Origin: Nocardia bovistercoris
Lineage (GTDB): Bacteria > Actinomycetota > Actinomycetes > Mycobacteriales > Mycobacteriaceae
Direction: 5' to 3'
NCBI RefSeq assembly: GCF_015674855.1
Contig: NZ_JADMLG010000006.1
Location: 186,001 to 250,000 of the forward strand
Length of the DNA: 64,000 nt
Position 1 is the stretch's first letter. Every line of letters starts with the position of its first letter. The notes under the pieces are model-generated. The model searched no databases. It was not told the origin of the DNA and saw only the letters and a list, made by a program, of their open reading frames with translations. The translations under genes were made by a program, and so were the position numbers. Shown piece by piece: positions 57,166 through 64,000 of the stretch.

Positions 57166-57992
57166 CCGGCGATTCGGCGTCGAGCGGTGCCGCGCCGGGA
57201 TTCGGGACCGTCGACTACCGCAAGGACGGACGCGTGGCGTCGGTCCGGCTGAACCGACCGCATGTGCTCAACGCGATGAATCTGCGCATGCACGCCGAAC
57301 TGGCCCGCATCTGGGACGATATCGAAGCCGACGACGACATCTGGCTCGTGGTCCTGAGCGGTGCGGGCGGGAAGGCGTTCTCGGTCGGTCAGGACCTCAC
57401 CGAACTGGCCGGGCGGATCGAGAACGGTTCGGCCCGGTCGTCGTTCGGCAGCGCGGGCAAGCCGGGCTATCCGCGCCTCACCGAACGGTTCTCCTTCGCC
57501 AAGCCGATCATCGCCTCGGTGTCCGGGTACGCGCTCGGCGGCGGCTTCGAACTCGCCCTCGCCTGCGATATCGTCATCGCCTCGGCGGACGCCCAATTCG
57601 GCCTTCCCGAAGCGAAATTGGGACTCCTGCCCGGCGCGGGCGGCGTGTTCCGACTACCGAGGCAGGCGCCGTACCGGATCGCGATGGGGCATCTGCTCAC
57701 CGGGCGCCCCATGTCCGCAGCGCGCGCCGACGAACTCGGTCTGGTCAACGAAGTGGTCGCCGCGGCCGACCTCGACGCGTGCGTGCGGCGCTGGACCGAG
57801 GATGTGCTGCGTTGCGCGCCGCTGTCGGTGCGCGCGATCAAGGAGGCCGCCGCGGCGGCGATCACCATGCCGCTGGCCGACGCCTTCGCCGCCGACTACC
57901 GGTGGGAGCGCCGCAGGGCCGAATCCGCCGACTCGGAAGAAGGCCCGAAAGCCTTCGCCGCCAAGAGAACCCCCGAATGGACAGGACGATAG
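57162..57992 (+). CDS. dpgD: DpgD, enoyl-CoA hydratase
   Basis: A 276-residue crotonase with a canonical oxyanion hole (FSVGQDLTEL, SGYALGGGFELALACDIVIAS) and the catalytic block FGLPEAKLGLLPGAGGVFRLPR. DpgD works with DpgA and DpgB to dehydrate the cyclised tetraketide to 3,5-dihydroxyphenylacetyl-CoA. The GTG start overlaps the dpgC stop (GTGA). The end is 6 bp from the decarboxylase-like gene, continuing the operon. Confidence 0.9.
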   Translation: MTGDSASSGAAPGFGTVDYRKDGRVASVRLNRPHVLNAMNLRMHAELARIWDDIEADDDIWLVVLSGAGGKAFSVGQDLTELAGRIENGSARSSFGSAGKPGYPRLTERFSFAKPIIASVSGYALGGGFELALACDIVIASADAQFGLPEAKLGLLPGAGGVFRLPRQAPYRIAMGHLLTGRPMSAARADELGLVNEVVAAADLDACVRRWTEDVLRCAPLSVRAIKEAAAAAITMPLADAFAADYRWERRRAESADSEEGPKAFAAKRTPEWTGR

Positions 57993-57998
57993 AACAGA

Positions 57999-59816
57999 AT
58001 GAACTCACCCCGACTCGGCCGCGACGTCGTCTTCGACTACCTCCGCGACGCAGGCGTCGAATACGTCTTCGGCGTACCCGGCACCCAGGAGATCCCGCTG
58101 ATCGACGCGACCACGATCCCGGAGAACGGGGTCGACTACGTGCCGTGCCTGCACGAGAACATCGCCATGGGCGCCGCGCTCGGATACGCGCGCGCCTCGG
58201 GGCGCCCCGGCGTGGCCCTTGTGCACGTCACCCCCGGCGCGGCCAACATCATCGGAAACCTGTTCAACGCCTACACATCGAATATTCCGGTGCTCGTCCT
58301 GTGCGGGCAGCAGCACAGCGACCTGCTGATCCAGGAACCGCTGCTCGGTTCGGACCTGGTGCGGACCGCGGGCCAGTACGCGAAGTGGGCCCACGAGGTG
58401 CGCGACGTCGACGAGATCGCGCTGGTGATGCAACGCGCCTTCAAGGAATTGCTCACCCCGCCGTTCCGGCCCGTCTTCCTCTCCATCCCGTGGGACTTCC
58501 TGATCGAAGAGCCCACCCTGTGGGAGCCCGCGCGCACCACTCGGGTCGCGCACGCCGTCACCGCCGATCCGGCGGGCGTCGCGGCGGCGGTCGACACCCT
58601 CGCGAAGGCCGCGAATCCGGTGCTGCTGGTCGGCGACGGCGTCGGCGAGGCCGGGGCGTGGCCGGAGATCGAGAAACTCGCGAATCTGCTCGGCGCCGCT
58701 GTGTATTCCGAATTCCAGGCGAGCCGGATGAACTATCCGAACGATCTGCCGCACTGGCAGGGCGAACTGCTGCCGATCCAGGACGGCATCCACATGCAGT
58801 TGCAGGGGTTCGACACCATATTCCTCATCGGCGTCAACTCGCACGCGCAGATCTCGATCTTCCGGTGGGACAAGGGCCCGATCATTCCGGCGGAGCTGAT
58901 CCAGGTGGCGCTGCACAACGATCCGTGGCAGATCGGCAAGAACTACTTCGCCGAAGTCGGCGTGCTCGGCGACATCAAGAAGACGCTGCCGCTGATCATT
59001 TCCGGTATCGCCGCGAGCAAATCCTTCGACAAGACCTCCTCGGCGGCCAGGAACGACAAGATCCTGCGGCTCGGCGCCCGCCGCGACGAATCGTTCTCGG
59101 CCGAATCCGAGAAATTGCAGAAGGCGGCCGCCCCCGACGCGTCGATACCCGGTCATCAGATTCCGCTGGTGCTCGCCGAGATACAGAAGACCCTCGACAA
59201 GCCGATCACGGTGCTGAACGAGGCGTTCTCGATCGGCAGCGTCATCCAGAAGTCGATCCACTGGGATGCACCGGACGCCTACTTCTGCACCTCGGGCGGT
59301 TCCCTGGGATTCTCCCTGCCCGCCTCGATCGGAATTTCGCTCGCGGTGCGCGAACAGCGCTACATCGTGAACATCGTCGGCGACGGCTCGGCCCTGTTCC
59401 ACCCCAACTCCTGGTGGACCGTCAGCAATCTGCACCTGCCGGTGCTCTACCTCGTCGTGAACGACGCCCAGTACAAGTCCCTGATGATCGGCCTCGGGCT
59501 GATCGAGCGGACCTACGGATGGAAACCGACGAACCCGCCGTGGTACCTGAGCCTCGGCGAACCCGCGCAGGATTTCGCGGCCATCGCCAAGACCTACGCC
59601 ATCGACAGCGATGTCGTCAGCGATCCGAACAAACTGCGCAAAGCCATCGAACGCGGATTCAAGGTGATCGCGAAGGGCAAACCCTTCGTCCTCGACATCC
59701 GCACCGATTCCGGCACTCCGGCCGCCAAGGCTCCCACGGTGGATGTGCTGCTGGCCGAGAAGCCGGGCGTAGATCTCGACCTGATCGAGAAGCTGCGCGA
59801 AATCGGCCCGCCGTGA
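57999..59816 (+). CDS. Benzoylformate decarboxylase-like ThDP enzyme, predicted 3,5-dihydroxyphenylglyoxylate decarboxylase
   Basis: A 605-residue thiamine-diphosphate enzyme of the POX/benzoylformate-decarboxylase group. The N-terminal domain has VFGVPGTQE, Glu53 (LHENIAMG, equal to BFDC Glu47) and His76 (LVHVTPG, equal to BFDC His70), then SNIPVLVLCGQQHS, closely matching the BFDC pattern. The C-terminal ThDP-Mg motif is IVGDGSALFHPNSWWTVSN. BFDC converts arylglyoxylates to aryl aldehydes; here the adjacent DpgC supplies such a substrate, so 3,5-dihydroxybenzaldehyde is the predicted product. A carboligase acting on the same acid is the alternative. It is about 75 residues longer than BFDC, mainly from insertions between domains. 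Confidence 0.8.
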   Translation: MNSPRLGRDVVFDYLRDAGVEYVFGVPGTQEIPLIDATTIPENGVDYVPCLHENIAMGAALGYARASGRPGVALVHVTPGAANIIGNLFNAYTSNIPVLVLCGQQHSDLLIQEPLLGSDLVRTAGQYAKWAHEVRDVDEIALVMQRAFKELLTPPFRPVFLSIPWDFLIEEPTLWEPARTTRVAHAVTADPAGVAAAVDTLAKAANPVLLVGDGVGEAGAWPEIEKLANLLGAAVYSEFQASRMNYPNDLPHWQGELLPIQDGIHMQLQGFDTIFLIGVNSHAQISIFRWDKGPIIPAELIQVALHNDPWQIGKNYFAEVGVLGDIKKTLPLIISGIAASKSFDKTSSAARNDKILRLGARRDESFSAESEKLQKAAAPDASIPGHQIPLVLAEIQKTLDKPITVLNEAFSIGSVIQKSIHWDAPDAYFCTSGGSLGFSLPASIGISLAVREQRYIVNIVGDGSALFHPNSWWTVSNLHLPVLYLVVNDAQYKSLMIGLGLIERTYGWKPTNPPWYLSLGEPAQDFAAIAKTYAIDSDVVSDPNKLRKAIERGFKVIAKGKPFVLDIRTDSGTPAAKAPTVDVLLAEKPGVDLDLIEKLREIGPP

Positions 59817-59838
59817 ACCCGAATCCGAGGAACCACTG

Positions 59839-60885
59839 ATGCGTACACCCGACACGTATATCGCCGCGCTCGGCTCATTCCTGCCCGCGACGGTCACCAC
59901 CGAACAGGCGGTGGCGCAAGGACTGTATCCGGCCGAGACCGCCGAGATACACGAACTCGGCGGCGCCGCCGTCGCCGGTCCGATCCCGGCTCCGGAAATG
60001 GCGCTGCGGGCCGCCGAGGTCGCGGTCAAACGATCGAGCCTGCCCGCCGACGAATTCGACCTGCTGCTCTACGCGAGTACATGGTTGCAGGGGCCGGAAG
60101 GCTGGCTGCCGCACCCGTATCTGCAGAAACATCTGGTCGGCCCGATTCCGGCCCTGGAAATCCGACAGGGCTGCAACGGCATGTTCTCCGGGCTGTCGAT
60201 GGCGGTGGAATACCTGCGCGCCGATCCCGACCGCCGCAGTGCCCTGCTGGTCGCCGCCGACAATTTCGGCACGCCGCTGATGGACCGATGGCGGATGTCG
60301 GCGCTGTTCGTCGCGGGCGATGCCGCCTCGGCGGTGGTGCTCAGCAAGACCGACGGGTTCGCCCGGCTGTTGTCGGTGTGCCACACCTCGATTCCCGAGG
60401 CCGAGGAGATACACCGGGCCAGCGAACCGCTTTTCCCGCCCGGTGTCTCGCTCGGGCACTCCCCCGATTTCTTCGCGCGACTGCAGGAGATCACCGCCAA
60501 GGTGGCGGCCGCCCCCGATTCGCCGCTCGGCGCGGCCATGGCCAGAGTGCGCGACGAGATCCCGGTCGTGGTCGGCCGGGCGCTCGAGGAGGCGGGCATC
60601 GGCCTCGCCGATATCGCGCGGGTGGCGTTCCTCAACTGCTCGCGCGAAGCCACCGAGCAGCGCTGCATGGTGCCGCTCGGCTTGCCCATGGAGAAGTCGA
60701 CCTGGGATTTCGGGCGGATGATCGGCCACTGCTCGGCCAGTGACCAGATCTTGTCCTTCGAGCACCTGGTGACGACCGGACAACTCGGCGCGGGCCAGTA
60801 CCTGCTGCTGTTCGGTTCGGCGCCGGGAGTGCTGTTGTCGGCGGCCGTCGTCGAGATGCTGCGCGATCCGGGGTGGACCGAATGA
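59839..60885 (+). CDS. KASIII-like acyltransferase (ChlB3/CalO4/AviN type)
   Basis: A 348-residue FabH-fold protein. The nucleophile region IRQGCNGMFSGL has a Cys. At the usual HQAN position it reads FLNCSREA and at the Asn position GHCSASDQI, so the Asn of a condensing triad is replaced by an Asp environment, as in KASIII variants that transfer acyl groups rather than extend chains. Such genes sit beside 6-MSAS-type iterative PKSs in avilamycin, calicheamicin and chlorothricin clusters, moving the arene to a sugar or aglycone hydroxyl. GAGGAAC precedes the ATG. Its stop overlaps a possible start of the PKS. Confidence 0.75.
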   Translation: MRTPDTYIAALGSFLPATVTTEQAVAQGLYPAETAEIHELGGAAVAGPIPAPEMALRAAEVAVKRSSLPADEFDLLLYASTWLQGPEGWLPHPYLQKHLVGPIPALEIRQGCNGMFSGLSMAVEYLRADPDRRSALLVAADNFGTPLMDRWRMSALFVAGDAASAVVLSKTDGFARLLSVCHTSIPEAEEIHRASEPLFPPGVSLGHSPDFFARLQEITAKVAAAPDSPLGAAMARVRDEIPVVVGRALEEAGIGLADIARVAFLNCSREATEQRCMVPLGLPMEKSTWDFGRMIGHCSASDQILSFEHLVTTGQLGAGQYLLLFGSAPGVLLSAAVVEMLRDPGWTE

Positions 60886-60902
60886 CCAGGAGTGAGAACG
60901 CC

Positions 60903-63900
60903 ATGTCACATCAACCGAATTCCGATGCCGGAAACACCGCCGCCGAACCCGTCGCGGTGATCGGCATCGGTTGCCGCTTCCCCGGTGATGTCGCCTCCCC
61001 TGAGGACTTCTGGCGGCTGCTCGCCGCCGGCGGTGACACCTACGGCGAGATACCGAGCGAACGCTGGGAGCACTACCGCCGACGCGCCCCCGAGTTCGCC
61101 ACCGCGCTGCGCGACACCGTCACTCGCGGTAGCTTCCTGCGCGAGATCGCCCGGTTCGACGCGGAGTTCTTCGGCATCTCCCCGCGCGAGGGCGCGCTGA
61201 TGGATCCGCAGCAGCGGCTGTTGCTCGAGGTCACCTGGGAGGCGCTGGAACACGCCGGGCTGCCGCCGCGCGAGTTGGCGGGCAGTGACACCGGAGTGTT
61301 CGTCGGCGTCTGCACCGGCGACTACGGCGCCGCGATCCTGGAGGATCTCGCCGGTATCGAAGCGTGGACCGGGATCGGCGCGGCGACCTGCGCGGTGGCC
61401 AACCGCATCTCGCACTCCTTCGATCTGCGCGGCCCGAGCGTCGCGGTCGACACCGCGTGCTCGGCCTCGCTGGTCGCGCTGCACCTGGCGTCGCAGAGTC
61501 TGCGCAACGGCGAATGCGAGGTGGCCGTCGTCGGCGGCGTCAACCTGGTCGTCACGCCGGGGCAGACGCTCACGCTGGACGCGGCGGGCGCGCTCGCGCC
61601 GGACGGACGCAGCAAGGCGTTCGACGCCGCCGCCGACGGCTACGGACGCGGCGAGGGCTGCGGTGTCGTGGTGTTGCGCAGGCTCGCCGACGCGCGCCGC
61701 GACGGCGACCGGGTGCTCGCGGTCGTCCGGGGCAGTTCGGTCAACCAGGACGGCAGGACCAACGGGATCATGGCGCCGTCCGGCGCCGCTCAGGCGCATG
61801 TCATGCGACGGGCCTGCGCGCACGCGGGCATCGATCCGGTGGACGTGGATTTCGTCGAGGCGCACGGCACCGGCACGCGGCTCGGCGACCCGATGGAGGC
61901 GGAGGCGCTCGCGGCGGTGTACGGGTCGGGTCGCCCCGATCGAACTCCGTGCCTCATCGGTTCGGTCAAGTCGAATATCGGTCATCTCGAAGGCGCCGCG
62001 GGCGTGGCCAGCATCATCAAGACGGTGCTCGCCCTCGAGCACGCGGAGATTCCGCGCTCCCCGCTGGTGACCGAGCTGAACCCGGAAATCCCTTGGGACA
62101 GAGGAGAGATCCGGCTCGTCACCGAGCACACCCCGTGGCCTGCGCGCAGCGGTCCGCGTCGGGCCGGGGTGTCCGGGTTCGGCTACGGCGGCACCGTCGC
62201 GCACGTGGTGCTCGAGCAGGCTCCCGAAACCGACGGCGAACCCGCCGCCGCGCCCGACCCCGGAACCGAAAGACTGTTCCCGCTCTCCGCCGCATCCGAC
62301 GCCGCCCTGCGCGCGAGCGCCGGTCGGCTCGCGGACCGGCTGGCCGAACACAAGGGCCGGGTGTCGCTCGAGTCGGTCGGGCACACGCTGGCGACGCGCC
62401 GGTCCCGCCTGGCCCGCGGCGCGGCCGTCGTGGCGGGCGACGACACCGAGTTGATCGAGCGATTGCGCGAACTGGCCGCCGAGCGACCGCATCCGGGCGT
62501 GGCGACCGGGGTCGCGGGCGCATCGGACAAGGGTCCGGTCTGGGTGTTCTCCGGACACGGCTCGCAGTGGCGCGGCATGGGCCGAGACCTGTTGGCGGTC
62601 CCGGAATTCGCGGCCGTCGTCGACGAGATCGAGCCCATCTTCGAGGCGGAGATCGGGTTCTCGCCGCGCCGGGTTCTCGCCGACGACGAGGTCGACGGCG
62701 TCGACCGGATCCAGACGATGATCTTCGTGATGCAGGTCGGCCTCGCGCGGATGTGGCGCTCCTACGGCGTGACGCCGGGCGCGGTGATCGGCCATTCGGT
62801 CGGTGAGATCGCCGCGGCGGTCGCCACCGGGGCGCTGAGCCTCGCCGACGGCGCCCGGCTCATCTGCCGCCGTTCGATCCTGCTGCGTCGCGTCGCGGGC
62901 AAGGGCGCCATGGCGATGGCGACGATCCCGCTGCACGAGGCGGCCGAAAGGCTCTCGGGCCGAACGGATCTGGTCGCGGCGATCGCGTCGTCGCCGTTGC
63001 AGTGCGTGCTGTCGGGAGATCCGGAGGCGATCGCGGAAGTGCTCGAGAAGTGGCCCGACGAAGGGATCGGAGTCCGGCAGGTCTCCTCCGATGTCGCCTT
63101 CCACAGCCCGCACATGGATCCGCTGCTCGACGACCTCGGCAAGGCGGGCGCGAGGTTGGACTACCGGCCGCATTCGGTGCGGATGTATGCCACGGCGCTG
63201 CCCGACGCCCGGTCCGAGCCCGCGACCGACGGACAGTACTGGGTCGCGAACCTGCGCAACCCGGTGCGGCTCGCCGGGGCGGTCGAGGCCGCGCTCGCGG
63301 ACGGCTTCCGCGAGTTCGTGGAGATCTCGCCCCATCCGGTCGTCGCGCACTCCATCCGCGAGACGCTCGGCGAGAGCGAAGTCGAGGACGGTTTCGTCGG
63401 CACGACGCTGCGCCGCGAACAGCCCGAGCGGCAGACCTTCCTCGCCGCGCTCGGCGCACTGCACTGCCGGGGGATCGCGATCGACTGGTCCCGGTTGCAG
63501 CCGTCCGGGGAGTTGGTCGACCTGCCCGGTTACCCCTGGCAAGGACGCGAGCTGTGGCACGCCCCCTCCGCGGCGGGGCGGGTGCCCGGTCCCGGCCACG
63601 ACGTCGACCGGCACGTGCTGCTCGGCGTCGCGACCGGTATCGCGGGCACCGACCTGCGGGTCTGGCGTTCGGTGCTGGAGGACGCCAACCGTCCCTATCC
63701 GGGCAGTCACGCGCTCGACGGCGCCGAGATCGTCCCCGCGGCGGTGCTCGTGGAGACCTTCCGCCAGGCGGGCCGCTCGGATGGCGAACCGGTCGAACTC
63801 GCCGATGTCCGCATGCGCAACCCGCTGCTCACCGACGGCAGGCGCGAGATCCAGGTCGTCGACGACCCCGATCGGGGTGAACTGCGGATCGCTTCGCGCA

Positions 63901-64000
63901 CACCGGCCGAGGACCCCGCCGACGATCCCGCCTGGCTGACCCACGCCAGTGCCACGCCAGTGCCCGAGGACGAGCGCACCGCGCTGCCGGGGAGTCTGCG
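60903..64000 (+). CDS. 6-MSAS-type iterative type I polyketide synthase, KS-AT-DH (incomplete)
   Basis: At least 1,032 residues, open at the right edge. KS, about 17-440: active site VDTACSAS with Cys186, plus HGTGT and SNIGH. AT, about 545-815: GHSVG with Ser632 and DVAFHSPHMD, a malonyl-CoA-type specificity motif. A DH/thioester-hydrolase-type domain starts near 902 and has PGSHALDGAEIVPAAVL, with His936 in the HxxxGxxxxP motif; this block matches the 6-MSAS/aromatic iterative PKS group more than modular DH domains. KR and ACP would be expected beyond the edge. The ATG at 60903 has AGGAG 10 nt upstream; an in-frame ATG at 60882 overlaps the acyltransferase stop. The likely product is a salicylate- or orsellinate-type arene. 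Confidence 0.88.
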   Translation, partial: MSHQPNSDAGNTAAEPVAVIGIGCRFPGDVASPEDFWRLLAAGGDTYGEIPSERWEHYRRRAPEFATALRDTVTRGSFLREIARFDAEFFGISPREGALMDPQQRLLLEVTWEALEHAGLPPRELAGSDTGVFVGVCTGDYGAAILEDLAGIEAWTGIGAATCAVANRISHSFDLRGPSVAVDTACSASLVALHLASQSLRNGECEVAVVGGVNLVVTPGQTLTLDAAGALAPDGRSKAFDAAADGYGRGEGCGVVVLRRLADARRDGDRVLAVVRGSSVNQDGRTNGIMAPSGAAQAHVMRRACAHAGIDPVDVDFVEAHGTGTRLGDPMEAEALAAVYGSGRPDRTPCLIGSVKSNIGHLEGAAGVASIIKTVLALEHAEIPRSPLVTELNPEIPWDRGEIRLVTEHTPWPARSGPRRAGVSGFGYGGTVAHVVLEQAPETDGEPAAAPDPGTERLFPLSAASDAALRASAGRLADRLAEHKGRVSLESVGHTLATRRSRLARGAAVVAGDDTELIERLRELAAERPHPGVATGVAGASDKGPVWVFSGHGSQWRGMGRDLLAVPEFAAVVDEIEPIFEAEIGFSPRRVLADDEVDGVDRIQTMIFVMQVGLARMWRSYGVTPGAVIGHSVGEIAAAVATGALSLADGARLICRRSILLRRVAGKGAMAMATIPLHEAAERLSGRTDLVAAIASSPLQCVLSGDPEAIAEVLEKWPDEGIGVRQVSSDVAFHSPHMDPLLDDLGKAGARLDYRPHSVRMYATALPDARSEPATDGQYWVANLRNPVRLAGAVEAALADGFREFVEISPHPVVAHSIRETLGESEVEDGFVGTTLRREQPERQTFLAALGALHCRGIAIDWSRLQPSGELVDLPGYPWQGRELWHAPSAAGRVPGPGHDVDRHVLLGVATGIAGTDLRVWRSVLEDANRPYPGSHALDGAEIVPAAVLVETFRQAGRSDGEPVELADVRMRNPLLTDGRREIQVVDDPDRGELRIASRTPAEDPADDPAWLTHASATPVPEDERTALPGSL

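Noticed and set aside
58005..60029. Minus-strand frame of 674 codons opposite the ThDP enzyme
   Set aside because: Shadow of the benzoylformate decarboxylase-like gene, whose catalytic residues align on the plus strand.
60906..63944. Minus-strand frame of 1,012 codons opposite the PKS
   Set aside because: The plus strand encodes clear KS, AT and DH motifs over the same interval. The antisense translation has no domain.

Overview
The window is very GC-rich DNA with many GTG starts. It carries a type VII secretion (ESX) substrate pair, a nitrate-sensing-type kinase with a roadblock partner, and PucR, TetR, AraC and HxlR regulators. This points to a mycolic-acid actinomycete, most likely Nocardia or a close relative. 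That placement is inference; no rRNA or tRNA gene is visible.

Layout. 1-9 kb: a truncated short-chain dehydrogenase, a coupled 2-oxoglutarate oxygenase/PucR regulator pair whose regulator contains a perfect hexanucleotide repeat, then on the minus strand a nitronate monooxygenase, an AvrD-like protein and a possible small gene. A gene-poor stretch follows (about 5.9-7.7 kb), then a small membrane protein diverging from a permuted papain-like protein. 8.6-14.6 kb: a roadblock/sensor-kinase pair lacking the rest of a conservon, a Uma2-type nuclease, a methyltransferase, a secreted GH1 glycosidase and a small gene of unknown function.

14.7-38.9 kb: one uninterrupted minus-strand gene encodes a 7,929-residue protein. 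It has an ESX/CpnT-like N-terminus, a papain-fold toxin (glutamine deamidase-like) domain with Cys843/His933/Asp954, an ART-like domain, three HExGH domains, a large internal duplication (offset about 5.8 kb), low-complexity repeat tracts and a compact C-terminal domain. A WXG100-like gene lies just upstream. 39.3-44.1 kb: three tandem genes encode proteins made almost only of 3, 5 and 10 IPT/TIG repeats.

44.3-53.5 kb: TetR and AraC regulators, then an HxlR regulator with a hydrolase and a tautomerase/metallo-beta-lactamase-fold operon. These last units share a 15-bp motif. A lipoprotein hydrolase and a two-component system with two kinase-like genes, one degenerate, follow.

53.9-64.0 kb: the start of a polyketide cluster cut by the window edge. 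dpgA-dpgB-dpgC-dpgD should make 3,5-dihydroxyphenylglyoxylate. The next gene is a benzoylformate decarboxylase-like ThDP enzyme, where an aminotransferase would be expected for dihydroxyphenylglycine. Then come a KASIII-like acyltransferase and a 6-MSAS-type iterative type I PKS (KS-AT-DH and onward). The genes are packed with stop/start overlaps or short gaps and probably form one operon. The inferred theme is two aromatic building blocks (a resorcinol aldehyde or acid and an iterative-PKS arene) for one product.
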